Shown here: positions 8,201 through 8,680 of the stretch, piece after piece
Layout: each line of letters begins with the position of its first letter
Position numbering within the stretch: the stretch's first letter is position 1
Position numbers and translations under genes: made by a program
The notes under the pieces: model-generated
Databases searched by the model: none
The model's input: only the letters and a program-made list of their open reading frames with translations
What the model was told of the DNA's origin: nothing
Assembly: GCA_903952805.1 (NCBI GenBank)
Contig: CAJBHN010000691.1
Location: 1 to 8,680, forward strand
DNA: 8,680 bases
Source: an uncultured Myxococcales bacterium
GTDB taxonomy: Bacteria; Myxococcota; UBA727; VGSZ01
Direction of reading: 5' to 3'

Positions 8201-8498
8201 GCAGGCCCAGAGTCAGGCCTTGCAGCAATTGCAGGGGTTGCGGGAAAGCCTTGAGCAGATGGGCAAGGGCCAGGGACAAGGGGGCATGCCCATGCCGTTG
8301 CCCAATGGTGGTTCGCCGGGTTCGGAGCGTTCCGAGCGAGAAGGGCGCGGCGGCCGCGACGACGTCAAAATCCCCGACGGCAGTGAGTTCAAGGTCAAGG
8401 ATGCCTTCCGAAAGGATATCCTCGACGCCATGCGTGAGACCGCGCCCGGCGAATGGGCTGGCGAGGTCAAGCGCTACTACGAAGAGCTCATCAAATGA
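5232..8498 (+). CDS. DUF4175-like large membrane-anchored coiled-coil protein
   Basis: This encodes 1088 residues from the ATG at 5232. The open frame extends further left, but that part overlaps the sigma gene and its promoter region and has no domain character. Order of parts: a disordered N-terminus with eight Ser-Pro repeats (residues 23-39); two membrane helices (about 61-88 and 93-114); a cytoplasmic loop (RYDVVIAARLEEAMR..HDIGDALRGAVEL); a third helix (196-216); a beta-rich, probably periplasmic Ig-like segment (250-465) with ITLTLRFPAYMARADEV and later a DDVGITRVRVVV strand; then a very long Glu/Lys/Ala/Gln-rich coiled coil (about 470-1010); a Gly/Ser/Arg-rich linker; and a closing block SEFKVKDAFRKDILDAMRET...RYYEELIK. 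Three N-terminal helices, the beta segment, coiled coil and closing block match DUF4175 proteins. In several phyla these lie near MoxR ATPase, DUF58 and von Willebrand-type genes and are suspected to act in the cell envelope, but the biochemical role is unknown. The downstream gene overlaps by ATGA. Confidence 0.82.
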   Translation: MADAPPEISRQPRRDDASTLTSSPSPSPSPSPSPSPSPSNFSAAEALTTALGLGRRVLKRAVVVEAAVAGVTGVVAAALIAVVIIGAVPFSQVLRVALVALMGAGAVAGIAHVLWHRGRVLRYDVVIAARLEEAMRRRGHDIGDALRGAVELRDSAVDARLGRSRALCDAHIARTVDVVARAQARDSLTAVALERAVPTLLFTAAIAGIWLLSLASAHDVVLTRLARLWSAEAAAVALAERAAAEPPLVTDITLTLRFPAYMARADEVIPGAAGDVTAPRGTEVTVVGRADRGVDGAALIVTGGPKELTLQAAVDGDRSVRAQFTVTAPGAWRFVLRSRGDERIDPVARKILVKADAAPIVRLEAPAEDKTVQGDEEVKLLYAAEDDVGITRVRVVVKRQGSAREAYTKDLADVATVRTTAGSGSFRVEDTGARPGEKLAVTIEVLDNDTVSGPNIGRSVTRVLTVFSASAHHKEVIDRLDALLVQMVEILGDELEAAIADVADAPLQKRTIERHKQLGPRAQAMMKAFDETLAAVADDTLFGAGDDGVRRALANMRVELARAVEAKSAAVERAPPVGDKALPLGIWRRLVDGQRVLVTRLESDILYLEDLLQLERVREAKQLVSDVKQAQQDLKALLTQFKETGDDATRQALLEEVRRMQQQLAALAARLGELRREVPDEFLNEDAFKADELFDKAQTLDEMIEEGRLEDAAKALESMLESTEKMIDELGEAEDEVGGPESKALREQVERFGEELSALEAAQQESLRETEAIMDRAKTRAEERFAGKMKAALAEAKKKADQAQDALQKVDAEAADLNSYEEEDHDAAVARTDDLKRALDSGDIDDALQAAEEAESAARNAEESLSSRQRRRTAFTSPAAKKAAAALSEAAAALRDAREKLDSAMPDAADMLDGKDRERLAKQADRQGQLAEQAQKLAEQMGEIGKQAPIFGPQHSGQMQGAKEAMQRAQERLGGQARARPERGGLRQGRQAQSQALQQLQGLRESLEQMGKGQGQGGMPMPLPNGGSPGSERSEREGRGGRDDVKIPDGSEFKVKDAFRKDILDAMRETAPGEWAGEVKRYYEELIK
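5298..5348 (+). repeat. Hexanucleotide TCGCCG/TCACCG tract encoding (Ser-Pro)8
   Basis: About eight and a half copies of a six-base unit, TCGCCG giving way to alternating TCGCCG and TCACCG, encode residues 23-39 of the DUF4175-like protein as alternating Ser and Pro. The tract precedes the first membrane helix and should form an extended cytoplasmic tail. Copy number is likely to vary between strains. Confidence 0.85.
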
Positions 8499-8680
8499 TG
8501 CGTGCTGCGACTTCTGTTCGAGGCACGTCGGCCACCGGGCCCGGGCTCCCCCGCGCCGTGGACCTGGGTACGCATATGGGCAAGTACTTGTTCTTATTCC
8601 TGTTTCTGCTGTCGGCTTCGGCTGTGGCCCAGTCCGCTCCCGGTGCCTCCGTGGCGACGGCACCGCTGGCAGCGGGGGCC
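8495..8680 (+). CDS. Start of an exported protein (3' end outside window), hypothetical
   Basis: This frame stays open to the right edge for 62 codons. It can start at the ATG at 8495, which overlaps the previous stop as ATGA, at the ATG at 8498 directly after it, or at an internal ATG at 8576. From the internal start the protein opens with a typical signal peptide: MGKY, a core of Leu and Phe (LFLFLFLLSASA), and the cleavage motif AVA-QS. From 8495 the signal peptide would carry an unusually long n-region of about 30 residues, so 8576 is attractive, although its upstream ribosome binding site is weak, whereas 8495 is supported by coupling and GAAGAG nearby. After the signal peptide only an Ala/Ser/Pro-rich stretch is visible, so no family can be named. 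Linkage to the DUF4175-like gene suggests a shared role in the envelope. Confidence 0.65.
   Translation, partial: MMRAATSVRGTSATGPGLPRAVDLGTHMGKYLFLFLFLLSASAVAQSAPGASVATAPLAAGA

Noticed and set aside
5502..8663. A 1053-codon open frame on the minus strand opposite the DUF4175-like gene
   Set aside because: It is antisense to a gene with clear membrane helices, coiled coil and domain order. Its own translation is compositionally odd with no recognisable domain, and long antisense frames are expected at this GC content.

Overview
This is an ordinary-looking piece of a high-GC bacterial chromosome, most likely from Myxococcota or a related delta-proteobacterial group. That placement is inferred from the gene types (PEGA-domain protein, large cysteine-rich lipoprotein-like protein, ECF sigma factor with a membrane anti-sigma factor, DUF4175-type coiled-coil protein), the GC-rich codon use and the many low-complexity linkers. 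I see no mobile element, CRISPR array, tRNA or rRNA.

Layout. At the left edge (3-479, +) is the C-terminal end of a protein with a Pro/Ser-rich linker and a PEGA domain. It converges, with an 18-base gap, on five genes that all read leftward from 5017 to 498. In transcription order these are: an ECF sigma-70 factor (4052-5017); a transmembrane anti-sigma factor (2834-4048); a small exported protein of a type I associate with ECF/anti-sigma loci (2313-2837); a 446-residue protein with 60 cysteines behind a signal sequence (905-2245); and a small four-helix membrane protein with a poly-aspartate tail (498-905). Sigma and anti-sigma are 3 bases apart, with a very strong ribosome binding site. 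The anti-sigma gene and the exported protein share ATGA. The cysteine-rich and membrane-protein genes share one base (TGATG). Only a 67-base gap (2246-2312) could separate two transcripts.

A 214-base divergent region (5018-5231) separates this cluster from a rightward pair: a 1088-residue DUF4175-like protein (5232-8498) with three membrane helices, a beta-rich periplasmic segment and a very long coiled coil, and then the start of an exported protein (8495 to the right edge) coupled to it by an ATGA overlap.

How the genes may work together. The leftward cluster reads as a cell-surface signalling module: a membrane anti-sigma factor holds an ECF sigma factor, and exported or membrane proteins are encoded with it. 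The cysteine-rich and poly-Asp proteins are candidate regulon members or signal-input components; that is inference. The most unusual features are the anti-sigma factor, whose roughly 290-residue cytoplasmic part looks like three degenerate copies of an anti-sigma helical module with no zinc-binding motif, and the repeated use of the same GAC/ACG-type triplet in different frames to build Thr, Asp and Ser-Pro low-complexity segments in several genes.
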